The position numbers and the translations under genes were made by a program. 64,000 nt of DNA from Alitta virens (taxonomy: Eukaryota > Annelida > Polychaeta > Phyllodocida > Nereididae). Positions 11,767 to 23,371 of the stretch are shown in pieces. A model generated the notes under the pieces. That model made no database searches and was not told the origin of the DNA. It saw only the letters and a program-made list of their open reading frames with translations. The stretch lies in NCBI GenBank assembly GCA_932294295.1, contig OW028582.1, forward strand, positions 5,823,515-5,887,514, given 5' to 3'. Each line of letters starts with the position of its first letter. Position 1 is the first letter of the stretch.

Positions 11767-12406
11767 TTATACACCTTCGGTATTGCATTAACCCAAGAGC
11801 AACAATATTGTCATTACTGCGGAATAAATAAAACAAAATACTGAGGAATATATGTCAAATTCATAGACGCATTATCCATGGGGTGCTATCATGCTTTGAA
11901 GTTATGCTTTTGTGTTATTCTGTGTTGCTAGCTATACCACAAGGCGGTGTTATGGCACCATATTATAAAGTACGTTGGAAGCGCACATAGTGCCACAACA
12001 TACTGAACACGTCAGTCCTGTGAATGCATGATTAATTCAATTTGAGGGATTGCTCATAGCAAGATACTGTTACAATAGCTGCCACTTACTTGTTATTAAT
12101 ACAGATTTAGGTGATATTGTTCTCTGTAGGCAAGTAACGTTGAGTTATTGATTTTTTGATGAAGCAACTCTTCTCTAAGGTTTAGTAAAATGCCGCTTCA
12201 GGGAAGTGTCCTGTACATTTTCAAATTAAATAATACAGATATGAATGTGAAATAGATAGATTTAGTAGTTATGTTTATTTGATGGTGAGACTGACTTTAA
12301 TAGCAACTTGGAAGATCACATGTCTCCGAATCTGTAAAATTTGAAACCAATGAAACTGTGAGTTGCAAATATATTATAAGATTGACAGTGTCTTGCAAAC
12401 TCATTT
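11767..12406. other. Intron sequence without recognised features
   Basis: No supported gene or repeat. Confidence 0.45.
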
Positions 12407-12765
12407 CTAAAAGTGATTAAAATTAACTTCAATGTGTTGAATTTTAGAATTTTCATAACCAAAAATGTAATTTATGTTTACATTCAATTTGATGCTATCT
12501 ATGAATAAATTCGAATGTTGTATTTTCTTTTTTTGGGGGTGTGAGCTATTGTTTACATTTAGCCAGTTGGATATTGATTGTAGTTCATGATTAAACATTT
12601 CAGGATTTTTTGTCGAATCTGAATTTATACTCCTGAACAAAGTGATGTCATGAGGGCTTGTACAATAATGGTTTAAACTTCTGTGTAATTATCTCATTTA
12701 CAGAGATGATAAACAGAAGTGGCACCAGAATGGACCCCTGGGGTACACCACATCCGATTATGGAA
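12407..12765 (-). pseudogene. LINE reverse-transcriptase fragment, decayed
   Basis: Minus-strand translation from about 12755 gives GVPQGSIL.PLLFII.VNEI, the reverse-transcriptase signature of non-LTR retrotransposons. A stop in that frame and a frame change follow. In the new frame DITLFRSI stands where the YADDT box is expected, and then FNHELQSISNWLNVN, the helix that follows in LINE RTs. The catalytic Asp pair is not intact. The clade (CR1, L2 or Jockey-like) cannot be fixed from this piece. It is inert and shows no open frame across the domain. Confidence 0.8.
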
Positions 12766-14197
12766 TTATCGGTATAATTCACATACTGCTATTCTTGCTG
12801 TTTGAGTTCATATGTCTATCATTATTGAAATAGGGGCAGAGGCATACGAAAGGCTAGACTATTCTCTATTTGGTCGCAATCTGGTCTAATATGCAATAAC
12901 ATCAGATACCTTTATCAAATTTAGTTAAAACTTATATGTCCATATCAGTGAAGTTCTACCGTTTATATATGTAATATTCTTGCTTTTATATGCACTGGTT
13001 CCAGACAGTTATCAGAGCAGAGTTGAACTGACAATGGCATTCCATGCAGTGTACATTAACTGAGTAGCATCACACACTGCGCAGTGGGGTACCTCAGGGT
13101 GGCAAGCTGATTGCTATTGCATTATGGAGAGAGGGACACAGGGCGTCAATATTGAGGTCATCTATCATCCCAAGTGCTTCTGCTGCTGCCCTGCTGATGG
13201 GGTGACATGATCCGCAAAATAGCAACCGGAGCACTCGGTCCAGGAGCAGGGCTACTAGTCCGAAAAACTCTGGCCATTCGTAACAGATTTAGTGCGGAAA
13301 GGGGCAGACAGGAGCAGAGGACCAATGCACTAAAATGCATATTGAAAAATACAATGTAACCTTAACACAAAGACCCTTTGGAAATCATTGAAATATATAA
13401 CAGATATATGATAGCTACAATAACTCAGAACAAAAGAGTAATACAAGTATCGTCATACAAGATTTAACAAATATGGAGACTGGATGTGGGCATTTGTGAA
13501 ATTGTGTTTGGAGGCTTTCAGGAATCTTTCTGTAAGGGACACCTTATTTGTAATGCTGACCGGAAATTGGAATGACAGCTGGGTTGGCGCGAAATTTGAA
13601 ATTCCATGTTAAGACTGTAAATATAAACTTGTTATTCTGCTAGCGGGCAGGGGTAGATTTTTTGCAAAAGGTATACAGCTCGGAAGAAAGTCTTACAGTG
13701 GCATGCTTATGTGACCTGGAGAAGTCTATCTGTTTGTCAAGCACAAAAACTGTTCGTTTTCCTTGATATCTGGCTGCGCCGTAAGGAAAATGGTAGATTT
13801 TCTGTATTTTATTAGACTTTTGCATCGATGACACCATAGAAACTAGATTTCTCATCGATTTCAGTGACAATTTCATGTGTGTAACCTATTTTATACTCCA
13901 CTTAGACTGTTTTCCTATTGTTCTGAGCGGGCTATAACCTGAGTGCAAACTGAACCTGTCTTAATAAAGGAAGTAAAACAAAAACAAACAATCAAACAAA
14001 TTAGTAAATATGTTTAATGGAGTATAAGTTAGTTATACCCCTCATAGTCGGGGTTAACTTATATATTTGTTGCTGATATCCCTTAACCAATAAAAATGTT
14101 AGTTAACTCCCTTCTTTTTCGGGATTTAAGTATTACATAAACACAAATTGTGGACTCCGAGTTGTCAAATGTGGACGGCTTCTGACATTATGTGATC
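12766..14197. other. Intron sequence without recognised features
   Basis: Includes a moderately GC-rich piece at 13060-13340 with no recognised ORF or repeat. 'cttaataaaggaagtaaaac' near 13959 looks like a worn retroposon 3' end, but this is weak. Confidence 0.4.
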
Positions 14198-14277
14198 TAC
14201 ATGGCCAAATGTGCCACGTACGTTTTCCATGAGAAGGATAAACGCACGGAAAACGCACATGGCACGATTGCCATGTA
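14198..14277. mobile_element. Palindromic MITE-P, copy 2 (80-bp short form)
   Basis: It retains both TACATGGC / GCCATGTA termini but only one inner arm, so it is about half the length of the 155-bp form. The same short form is seen at 22470-22550. Confidence 0.75.
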
Positions 14278-14794
14278 CTCTTTAATCTTAATTCAAACTC
14301 TAGTAGGTTTCTTCCTTGATTTGTTCCAAAGTCGTTTGGAAAGTAATAGTCATTTGTGGTGCTAAATAAATGTTATGTAGGCAATATTTGTAGTCTATGA
14401 AGACATAGACTGACAAATAACGCAAAGCGTCACATAAATTTTCTTTTGAAAACATTAATGCCTTATGCCTTAAAAATTGCATCAAATTTAGGATAAAATG
14501 AAGAAAAATGACTGTGGGAAAACATGGCAAATTGTGTGAGGCGTCAGTGTGAGCTAGCACGGTGTTAGATGGCAGTTTAATTGACTTGCTTAAATCAATC
14601 TTGTCAACCACAATTTATCACTCTTAATTGAAATGAATGGGCATGAAAATCAACTTCTCACAATGAGCTGGGGCTTGTTGGAGCCAGTCTTGATGTTGTC
14701 ATGTCATGTTGAAAAGATATACAGATGCAATCGTGCATTATTGTCCTGGGAATTTTGAAGCGATGTTACAATGCTTAAAAAAAAAATGGAATGC
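14278..14794. other. Intron sequence without recognised features
   Basis: A 103-aa minus-strand ORF (14300-14611) has no recognised domain and no supporting context. It is treated as chance. Confidence 0.4.
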
Positions 14795-14877
14795 TACATG
14801 GCCAATTGTGCCAAGTGCGTTTTCCATGCGTTTGGATAAACGCATGGAAACCATGCATTTTCCATGTGTTTATCCAT
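14795..14877. mobile_element. Palindromic MITE-P, copy 3 (3'-truncated)
   Basis: Starts TACATGGCCAATTGTGCC and continues through the first arm. The closing GGCCATGTA end is absent, so the element is broken near 14877. Confidence 0.7.
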
Positions 14878-16154
14878 GCTTCACTTCACTGTATCATAAA
14901 TCAGCTTTTTACCAACAACGTTTGATCGTTTGATCATCCTACGTTTTTAAATTACCACCTAATTCATAATTTTTACCTTGGCATGAGGGGGTTAAATAGC
15001 TCACAGGAATTTTGCTATTTCGATCTCACGCGATCATGCGTAGGACATCGTCACAGGATTCCCCCACAGCGGAACCCCAATCATGCCACTGCAACTTTAG
15101 ATTAATAACTCACTGGAAACGAATGTAGGACGATGAAAAGATCAGACATTGTTGGTAACAAGCTGATTCATGATACAGTGAAGTGAAGCGTGACTTGGAT
15201 AGGCAAGTGCATGAATGCCAGCTAAAAAATGGCAGCAATTTGCATTGTAAAAAACCAGGCTAGGTGATACAAAGGTAATTTTGCAAGGTATTGGTACTAA
15301 ATCTAGGTCAATAACCTGTTGATTTTCAAAACCGGTGCAGCTGCCGCCACACTCAGAGCGCTAGTATCAGCAATGGCTGATCAAATTACATTTTTGTTTG
15401 TAACTTGGTCAGTTTCATCCCCGTTTTTCTAGATTTTAGTTACAAAAAGCTGCTTTTATATATATATATATATCTCATTTCGCATTGATCTGAGGGCTCT
15501 TAAATGTATTGTATGTTATTATAAATAGCGGTGTGCCCATAAGATGGTTCCACAAAATACATGTATTTGGATATTAAAAATCTGTCTACATGCACACTTA
15601 CACTATACATGGATGGACTTGTATGTTGCCGTTCTGTACATTTTTAATCGGACTCTCCCAGATCGCATTCCAAATTGTTTCAACGTCGGCGCGATGTCGG
15701 CAATGTTGATATGATGTAACGAAAGTGGCCTATATGGAAACGATGCTGGGCCGATTTGGAATGCTATCTGGGATATCGTCCTTTTTCACATACAAAGGAA
15801 AAATAAAGTAACAAAATATTGTCACGATAGAGACTGACCTGACTTTTACATCTAATCTGCAATAAATTTGCTCAGGCATGACCTTCCTTTATTAAAGGAT
15901 TGAAGCAACATGACAGAGTAGAGTGTATATGGTCCAGTTTTCGAGGTTTTAAAAAGCTCAGCCATAAATCAGATCTTGGAAATAGCAGGGGACCAGCAGG
16001 CTAGCCGACCAGCTTACAGAAAGCTCCGAGGAACTATAAAACTGCTCACTAAAGCCAAAACAGGAGCTGCTAGAAAGGGAGTGCTGAAGCTGTGTAAAAA
16101 TACGATGGAAGGTTTTAACATTCAGCGTCTAAGGATAATACTTCATCTCAGAAT
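14878..16154. other. Intron sequence without recognised features
   Basis: 'catcctacgttt' near 14935 and 'acgaatgtaggacgatg' near 15119 suggest a weak local inverted repeat. A short (TA)n run lies at 15459-15475. The 110-aa ORF at 15976-16308 has its second half in a SINE; its first 50 codons are unrecognised. Confidence 0.4.
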
Positions 16155-16312
16155 TGATGGTGTCTATGCTGAGGCGAATAAAAAAACCCACCCATTGGGT
16201 AAATTGGAATTCCACAAACTGAGTGTGGAATCCAAACCTTATCATGTCGTCATTATGTTTGCCTCTGGCAGCTGGTCATATAATCTGACTAAGCTTCAGA
16301 TCCAATAGCCTT
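16155..16312 (+). mobile_element. SINE-A fragment, tail type A2
   Basis: Central-domain remnant 'ggtgtctatgctgaggcga', then 'ctctggcagctggtcatata' and 'aagcttcagatccaatag' at the 3' end. The tRNA head is missing. Confidence 0.7.
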
Positions 16313-16515
16313 GAGAAATGGAACATTCAGCATGTGGTGTCTATTGATACCATATGTCATATGATAGATACCATATGATCCATAATTAAATTCTTTGAAT
16401 CAGGGATGGTTAAACACAATATTGAAATATTGATTAATAAAGAATAACAAGAAACCAGGTATGCATTATGATAACGTCGAGGTACTTCATGTTGATATTT
16501 TACAACAAGGTGCAC

Positions 16516-16670
16516 TAAATGGCCAATTGTGCCACATGCGTTTTCCATATGTTTGGATAAACACATGGAAAATGCATGGTTTTTGCCTCATTATAATTAG
16601 CTAAAATCCATCCGTTTTCCATTCGTTTATCCTTCTCATGGAAAACGCACGTGGCACATTTGGCCATGTA
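16516..16670. mobile_element. Palindromic MITE-P, copy 4 (155 bp)
   Basis: Full-length form with the left end mutated to TAAATGGCC and the right end GGCCATGTA intact. The inner arms and the 'gcctcatt.taattagctaaa' centre match the 36143 copy. Confidence 0.8.
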
Positions 16671-17349
16671 GATTATTTAGTCAGCAGTTTTTGATCATAA
16701 TTCGCTTCCATGTCGAAATATAACTTACAGCTAGGCAGATTCACTGTAGAGCTCACACAGACCAATAACTCACTCTGCGTTACAGGAAGGTCTAAGTTGG
16801 CTGAGCTGCCGTGCCTGACATAAGTAGTTTTTCACCTTATTTGGCTCACTAAAATAACATACCAGGGAATCTGGCTAACAAGCCTAGGCTTTGTGCCAGA
16901 GTTAGTGGTTTTACTACTAAATGAAATGTTGGTAATTATAAGACAAGACGAAATATTTGATAACATTGAAAATGGCAGCAAAACACGTGGTCCCAGATGT
17001 GAGGTCGTCTTTTTGGTAAAAACATCCCCGGTCAATGAGGTCACGTCCACCTGGACACTGGTCAGCATCCCTTGGCAGCAGCAGCATCCATGTACATGAG
17101 GCCAAACGGCTGCTGTCCCTGGGACGTGTGTCAGATAGATCCATCTAATCTACCATCATCTAGCTGGCTTGGAAACTCCCAACAATATGTACACAGCATA
17201 ATGGCCACAGTCGAAAGCTCCCCCAAAACAGTTCCATTGAAACTTGCAGCAGCAGTTAGATTTCTGCACAACAAACACAGGACTCTCAAATGTCTGGCAA
17301 TTGTGTAATCTCTCTGGTGTTTGCAAATTGCAATTGCCATCAGCTGATG
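16671..17349. other. Unique intron segment of higher complexity
   Basis: Mixed composition with CAGCAG runs around 17076-17090. ORFs are short and in conflicting frames. I see no coding exon with splice signals, and a conserved non-coding element cannot be judged without comparison. Confidence 0.35.
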
Positions 17350-17384
<35 letters not shown>

Positions 17385-17468
17385 ACTATCTATCTGTCTA
17401 TCTAACTATCTAACTAACTAACTAACTATCTATCTATCTATCTATCTATCTATCTCTATCTATCCATC

Positions 17469-17502
<34 letters not shown>

Positions 17503-17504
17503 CC
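17350..17504 (+). repeat. (TATC)n/(TAAC)n microsatellite
   Basis: TATC units with an inner block of TAAC repeats (about 17400-17428). No SINE is visible directly upstream. Confidence 0.95.
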
Positions 17505-17974
17505 TACCTTTCTCTTTCTGGTGCTGCCACTTCATAACAAATCATGTGCATTTATCCCAGAGTAAGCCTGCCTGACATTAATTATGGTCTGGTAGACTGT
17601 CAACTCTATTTCTCTAGCAAAGTAAATACTCTCTGCTCAGGTCTATTGATTCTCAGAGTATACATGATGCGGCTCTGTCCTTAACAGAATAGGAATGCTC
17701 CAGAGATACAGCCATATGGCTGAGATGGCAGAAATATTGTAAATGATGTATATTTTCTTACTAATAGGAACTACATAATGTATACATCGGATTTGAATAT
17801 CATATATACAGCAGAGGGCGAATGACAATGTTCCTTCCTCAAGAACACCACAGCTTTGGTGGCATTGAAAAATATCTGGTTAATTCACATTGCACAGCAT
17901 TCGTAACATTTGGCAAACGAAGTTACAAATGGATTATTGCTGCTATGGATTTTATACAAACTTGCTATTCTACA
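17505..17974. other. Intron sequence without recognised features
   Basis: No supported gene or repeat. Confidence 0.45.
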
Positions 17975-18289
17975 GACTGAGGACCTAGGAATAGAGTCTT
18001 TTCACTGAGCATCCCTGAATTCAGCAGGACATAAATCATTCTTTTCTTCTTATTACTCGTTTTGCTTTTCAGACATAGCAGACTGATTCTATAAATTCAA
18101 ATAATTTTCTCAGGGAAAAAGCGTAAATCAGTTGGATGAAATATAAATTAAAATGCACTAAAAAATACTGCTGCTAGGATGCACTTTGCTTCAGCCAATC
18201 ACAATCAAGGGCGGGAACTTTTTCAGCCAATAGGTTTGCAGTTTTCTGTCATAGCCACCTGGTAGAAATATAGCGAACCTTCCGTGAAA
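17975..18289 (-). repeat. Dispersed repeat R3, copy 2
   Basis: Reverse-complement copy of 10414-10725. It ends exactly where the LINE 3' fragment at 18290 begins, so one element probably inserted into or truncated the other. Confidence 0.65.
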
Positions 18290-18542
18290 ATCCAATATTG
18301 GAACAAGTTACCAAATCATTTAAAAGAAATGACAAATATTGAAAGGTTTAAGATTCTAAAAGAGCACATGGCACTACAGTTTGTTGATTTTATATTATAT
18401 TAATGTTACGTTTTTATATATGAAGTTATGATTATTACATACTTGTTACTGTGAAGGGCCAAGATGAAAAACTGTTAAATACTTATCTGGCAGCCCTTCG
18501 CAAATATATTCCAAATAAAAATAAAATTAAATTAAATTAATG
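18290..18542 (+). pseudogene. LINE 3' end: last RT codons, 3' UTR and tail
   Basis: Codons at 18296-18400 read YWNKLPNHLKEMTNIERFKI and on through LKEHMALQF before a TAA at 18401-18403. WN.LP..L plus a following F-K helix is the hallmark C-terminus of the non-LTR retrotransposon polymerase ORF. A 130-bp 3' UTR follows, ending in AATAAAAATAAAA and ATTAA-type repeats. It is 5'-truncated, as is usual for LINE insertions. Confidence 0.8.
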
Positions 18543-18603
18543 TGAATATCGATGTCTGTCATTTCCAAAGCGAAACTCGAACATGAATGCAATCACCATT
18601 ATA

Positions 18604-18722
18604 ATATAGGTCTTGGGTTCGAATCTAGCCCATGTTGGAAGGCTGCTTCATCATGCACTTTATTGCCTTGGCACCTGCCTGTCCTGATCAGCCGTCTCAA
18701 CCTCACATTTTCACCCTCATTA
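18604..18722 (+). mobile_element. SINE-C, 5'-truncated
   Basis: Starts at the box B ('ggtcttgggttcgaatct') and continues 'agcccatgttggaaggctgc', 'ccttggcacctgcctgtcct' and 'gatcagcc'. It lacks box A. The same body occurs at 39975, 40735 and 63075. Confidence 0.75.
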
Positions 18723-19360
18723 CTACAATAATTCCATATTATTTATGGCCATAAATCCACCAAAAGGCACAACTACATCATTTAGACATATTATGACAAT
18801 GTTTGAAGCATGTATATTAGGGTGATCCAAAGTTTATAGGAAACAATAAATGTCATAAAAATGTATTTCACAAGGCTGCCGCTATTAATTTTATCATATA
18901 ATGGGCAATTTGGAAAACATTTAGAGGGTGCTGCCAAGGTTGGATTTTGTTAGCCTTTTTATTGTATTCACCAAGAGATAAAACTGCTGTTGCACATTTT
19001 AATAGAGTTTACGTACCACACAATAATATTTTCTTTAAAGCTTATTGGGGGAGTGCCATTAATGACAGATCAATTTACAAAGTGATCATACTGATCAGTG
19101 ATCATCAGTCACCCAGTAATAGTATCTTTTAAGTCGACTCTCAAAGCTTCTGAGTAATTCCGTTTGATTCCCCTGAAGCTGCATTGTATGTTGTCCTTAT
19201 GTCTGCTGTAAATTGGTGAGCATAGTAATTTAAAGGACCAAATAATATTAAAGACTAAACCTTGATTAACAGGAATATATTGGCAAGTCATTGAGATATT
19301 CTTTTTGGTGATATGATGCAGATGCAGTGCTACTGGTTCTTCCAGTATATTAGTTTGAGG
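18723..19360. other. Intron sequence without recognised features
   Basis: No supported gene. Short ORFs are not convincing. Confidence 0.45.
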
Positions 19361-19660
19361 TAGCTGGGTGGCCTAGTGGTAAGATGCTCACCTGCTCCTC
19401 TGAAGGACCCAGGTTCAATCCCAGGCCCCTGCATCTTTCATGAGCAACATCCAAGCTGGATGTTGTTTGGATGAGACGTTAAATTGGCGGTCCCTTGTTC
19501 TCAAGTGTTTATGCTGAAGCAAGTAAAAGACCCCACTGGTGGGGTAAATATGTAACATGGGTGGACACCTCCTCTATCTCTCACCTCATCAATCAACCTT
19601 CGATAGAGCAAAGAACTTGCCTTAGAGGGCTGCACTTTCCATATCTATCTATCCATCTAG
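19361..19660 (+). mobile_element. SINE-A, near full length, tail type A1
   Basis: The tRNA-like head has box A (TGGCCTAGTGG, about 19368-19378) and box B (GGTTCAATCCC, about 19412-19422). A head-body junction with 'agctggatgttg' follows, then the central domain 'tatgctgaagcaagtaaaag' and 'aacttgccttagagggctgc', and a short (TATC)n tail. This copy best shows the family layout. There is no coding capacity, so it depends on a LINE for movement. Confidence 0.88.
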
Positions 19661-21129
19661 TTTATTTCTTAGTTCCCTCTCATTTGTTTTCTGGAGAAAG
19701 CTACACCGATTGATTAATCTACAGCTTTTGTAGAATAATTTTCAGACAATGCCTTTCAAGTTGTGGCTTTTGAAGCCTTGAAAGACTCCCATAGTATCCT
19801 TCTGAACACTATGTACTTGGCAGCGCTTGCCTCAAGTTGCCTGTTTTGATAACTCTGTCAATGATGCCCCAAACAGGGCATAGATAGCTAACTTGACATG
19901 GCCACCCAAGGAAAACTATAGCAAACAAATACTAGAATTCCACAGGCTACCGAAATAACATGTATGACCAGCAGGAGTGATTAGAAATGTTACAAAAGTA
20001 TGGATGTTGACCAGCTTATATTATTCCCATTGGATTTCCATTACGATCTGAAGGATAAAAGTGCATTTTGGTAGCAACCCCTAAATATTCATCAATTTTT
20101 ACAAAATTTGAGGGATATGTTCAGTTGGTCATTAGGAACAGGGGCAGCCTTGTGCAGCAGCAAATATTACAACTTTTTTTTTTTGGACCACTCGAAGTAA
20201 GTAGCCTTAGAGTTCTGCTCCAGAAACAAGAAAACGAAACAAAAATGGATAAGCCAATCAGACATGGCGATACATCGAAAGAAGCCAAAGCGTTACAACT
20301 CCTTGTTTTAGACCAACAAGTTTTCTTAGTGCACTCCTTACTTCTTGTAGCACTTGACCGGGATAGCTGCCGGACCTCCTCCACACGAGATAAGAAATAT
20401 TATCAGACTATTCAGAGACAATAATTTTTTTCTGGAAATATATCTTCTTCTCTAAAATTAGTAATGTAGATTTTTCTCTTTTCCATAAAACATGGCTGAG
20501 ACTTGTCAATGAGACTATCAAAAGGTACAACTAGGCCATAAAGATGCACTAATTAAATACCAAATTATACCAATGTACATACAATAATTTTGGAGTTCTG
20601 GTCCAGAAACAAAGTGTGTTGCGTGTCCGCCTGGTACACGGTCAATTTATTTCTGAAGTTACTACAATACCTTCAGCAAATGTTTTTGCCGAGGGTAATA
20701 AACAAAGAGTTATTAACAATTGATTTAACATCGCTCATTCCATGCTTTTACCTTGCCTTGAGAATTCACAAGGCTCACTTTATCGGAATGAGAGTGAAAG
20801 CTAATACCCAGCCTTGCAAATTATATGATCACCCAGTGCCCCAAAACAAACACACGGACATATACAAACATCCTCTGTTCCAGGCAAACCTACACTGTGC
20901 ATCTGCAACGTCAGTGATTAGCGGAAGGTCAGAGAATGCATTAGCATGCAGCAGCTGCTTAACCTCAGTGTAACAAATATGGCAGGCACACAACGTCCTT
21001 GTGGCACACTTACATGGATGCTTTGCATATTCTAGTTTTTAGAATATCTGCACACAATGTCTGCACAAATGTATGAATGTAATATCATATTGGACTGCTG
21101 TTATTCATAATTATGAATAAGCTACTGTA
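19661..21129. other. Intron sequence without recognised features
   Basis: ORFs of 118 and 127 codons (20068-20424 and 20590-20973) and an opposite 87-codon ORF lack recognised domains. 'ccagaaacaa' phrases recur near 20221 and 20602, hinting at diverged repeats. I do not call a gene. Confidence 0.4.
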
Positions 21130-21645
21130 TACACCCTTTTCGTGCGTCAGCCATGTTGGCAATTTTGCCTCATTAACCTCCTTTTGATTAGGTCAAAGAA
21201 AATGTTAATTACGTCCAAGAAAATTACCAAGAAGCGACACTCCCTATAAATGTCATTTCCACATGATTTTTTGTCAGAATGGCTGAATAGAGCTAAATAT
21301 TTACCATATTTACGAGGTAAACAAACACCAAAATCTGAACGCTACCATGTCCATATCACAGCATATATAAATGACGTCATAATCAGCCAGTATGATGTTA
21401 CCCAATTGTCTGATTTTTCTCTGTTGGTGGCGTCATTTAGGCCTTAAACATCCGCCTACTCCCCCAGCGTATCGCTTCCTAATTACGAGAGTGCGTGATC
21501 TGGATTAATTTGTGATATATATGACATCATTACTTCTCCATTGTTCTTGCACTCTGTGACCTCAACACGGCCATTGTCTACTGATAATGTCAAAATACTA
21601 TATCTGAATACAAAAAGAGGTCAATGAGGCAAAAATGACAACATG
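21130..21645 (+). mobile_element. MITE-T, longer copy, right end lost
   Basis: Left terminus 'tacacccttttc' then 'gcctcattaacctc'. The right part has the complement 'gaggtcaatgaggcaaaaat'. It is the same family as the 216-bp element at 38735-38950, but about 500 bp long. Its right terminal inverted repeat is cut where a SINE-A begins at 21648. Confidence 0.65.
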
Positions 21646-21647
21646 AC

Positions 21648-21950
21648 TCCGGGTGGTCAGTGGAAAGACGCTCCCCTGCCCCTTTGAAGGACCCAGGTTC
21701 AATCCCGGGCCTGGGCATCCTTTGTGATCAACATTCCAGCTGGACGTCGTTCGGATGAGACCTTAAGTTGGTTGTCCCTTGTACTTGGTGTCTATGCTAA
21801 GGCAAGTAAAAGACCCCACCCATGGGGTACATGTGTATCATTGGTGGGCTCCTCCTCCCTCTCACCTCATCAATCAACCGTCGCTAGTGGCAAGAACTTG
21901 CCTTAGAGGGCTGTTTTCCATATCTCTATCTATCTATCTATCTATCTATC
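21648..21950 (+). mobile_element. SINE-A, near full length, tail type A1
   Basis: Box A is degraded ('gggtggtcagtgg'), and box B is GGTTCAATCCC at about 21696-21706. The central domain, 'aacttgccttagagggctg' and a pure (TATC)n tail ending at 21950 follow. It sits in or at the right end of MITE-T, so it is the younger insertion. Confidence 0.85.
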
Positions 21951-22469
21951 TTGTCTAGCATACTGCTAACTGATTGAATTCAAGAGTCCGTCTCAGAATT
22001 TAGCGTTACACTACGTCCTGGTTCAGTTATGAAACTCTTTCGTCTCTGTCACGATGGACGTTTTGTTTTTGTTGATCTTCCAAATTTGAGCAACGGCGTG
22101 TGATGAATGAAGACCTGAAACACTCCTAATTGTGATCCTTTTAGAAAAAGTGATCAGTTTTCTCCTGGTTAAATTTACGAAAGGCTCCCTTTGAAAGATT
22201 GCTCAACAGGCTATCAAAAGATACCTTTGACGTCCATAAAAGCACTAAAACTTGGGGGCTTCCCCAAAGAGCCCTTTGTGAAAAAAGCATATCTTCCTTT
22301 CGCTCCGTGCATTTCATTGATGTGTGAATTTTAAAGAGATATCTGAGATACTTGTTAGAAAAGTTGAGTTTGTTTGATGCATCGCCACAAGCCTATCAAG
22401 TATGGTTTGTTTAATCAAATGTTGTGGCACTCATAATAGAGTTGACAGCACACTAAATAATATTACCAC
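21951..22469. other. Intron sequence without recognised features
   Basis: No supported feature. Confidence 0.45.
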
Positions 22470-22550
22470 TACATGGCCAAATGTGCTACATGCATTTTCC
22501 ATGCTTTTATCCTTCTCATGGAAAACGCACGTATCAAATTTGGCCATGTG
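22470..22550. mobile_element. Palindromic MITE-P, copy 5 (short form)
   Basis: Ends TACATGGCC and GGCCATGTG, the last A having mutated. It is 81 bp, matching the short form at 14198. Confidence 0.75.
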
Positions 22551-22849
22551 CAGCTGACTAGAGTCGACAATATTTATGAAACTAACTGTGCTGCTACTAA
22601 AAAGCAGATCTGCCAATATATGGTCTATAAAACCAACATGCTTAATAAAGAAAGAAACCATTTCAGTATTATCTGTATTATATCATCCCTTCACACTGGC
22701 CTTGCATCACTATAGTGAGACAGGAATACTCATTGCATTGTGTCTTTTTTATGTTTCTTGGCCACTGTAGCAGACAACGCATCATTTGATCCCTTTTAAT
22801 ATTTAAGCTAGCTATAAGTCATGATACTACACTATGGATTTTGTAGGAG
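22551..22849. other. Intron sequence without recognised features
   Basis: No supported feature. Confidence 0.4.
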
Positions 22850-23340
22850 AATAAGACCAGGTTCAGGCTTCATGGAGATGGGGAGGAGTTTTAATCCTTA
22901 AGGCCGATGGGGTCAACCAGCCCTCCTGACAGCTCTGTAATTATTTCTTTAAGACGTTTTTGGGCAGTGTAATTACATCGGCTTGCCTCATTTCACAGAA
23001 ACGTCTGAATTATTCCCCTTAACATTTCTGCCTCACTTACCTTAATGGTCAATGAGAGGGGGGCCATTGAAGATATTAAATTTGGCGTAGAACGACATTG
23101 ATCTTTTCCCCTCCAGCTACCTGCTCACAGCTTTGCTCTGCACTGCCCTCTAGGGGGCACCCTCTGAGCGATAATAGGAGCCGCAGACGTTCACGTGCGC
23201 TTCAGCACGCCCCTGGCAGCTATAGAGGTCGCCACATGACCTCAGTGAGCTGAGCGCCTCTCCCTGTATGGCCAGGAGACGATTAAGCAGGCTCTTGTGC
23301 TAGGCCGAACTTTCTGACTTCTACCGGAGACAAAATATGC
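22850..23340. promoter_or_regulatory. Unique GC-richer island, candidate regulatory element
   Basis: About 490 bp of non-repetitive, mixed-composition sequence that differs from surrounding AT-rich and repeat DNA. It has TAATTA-type words (near 22931 and 22970), a CTCF-like motif at 23147-23161 and no long ORF. The regulatory role is inferred from composition and motifs only. Confidence 0.3.
23147..23161 (+). promoter_or_regulatory. CTCF-like motif
   Basis: CCTCTAGGGGGCACC differs at about two positions from the bilaterian CTCF core CCACYAGGGGGCGCY. Single motif matches occur by chance, so occupancy is unproven. Confidence 0.3.
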
Positions 23341-23371
23341 TCGTTAATGTACATTACAATGTCACATTTTA

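Noticed and set aside
11244..11831. 195-codon ORF rich in Ser, Leu, Ile and Tyr
   Set aside because: It is a direct translation of a TATC/TCTC microsatellite, with no independent coding signal.
20068..20973. ORFs of 118 and 127 codons
   Set aside because: Residue order lacks recognisable motifs, frames conflict with opposite ORFs, and some words recur as dispersed repeats.
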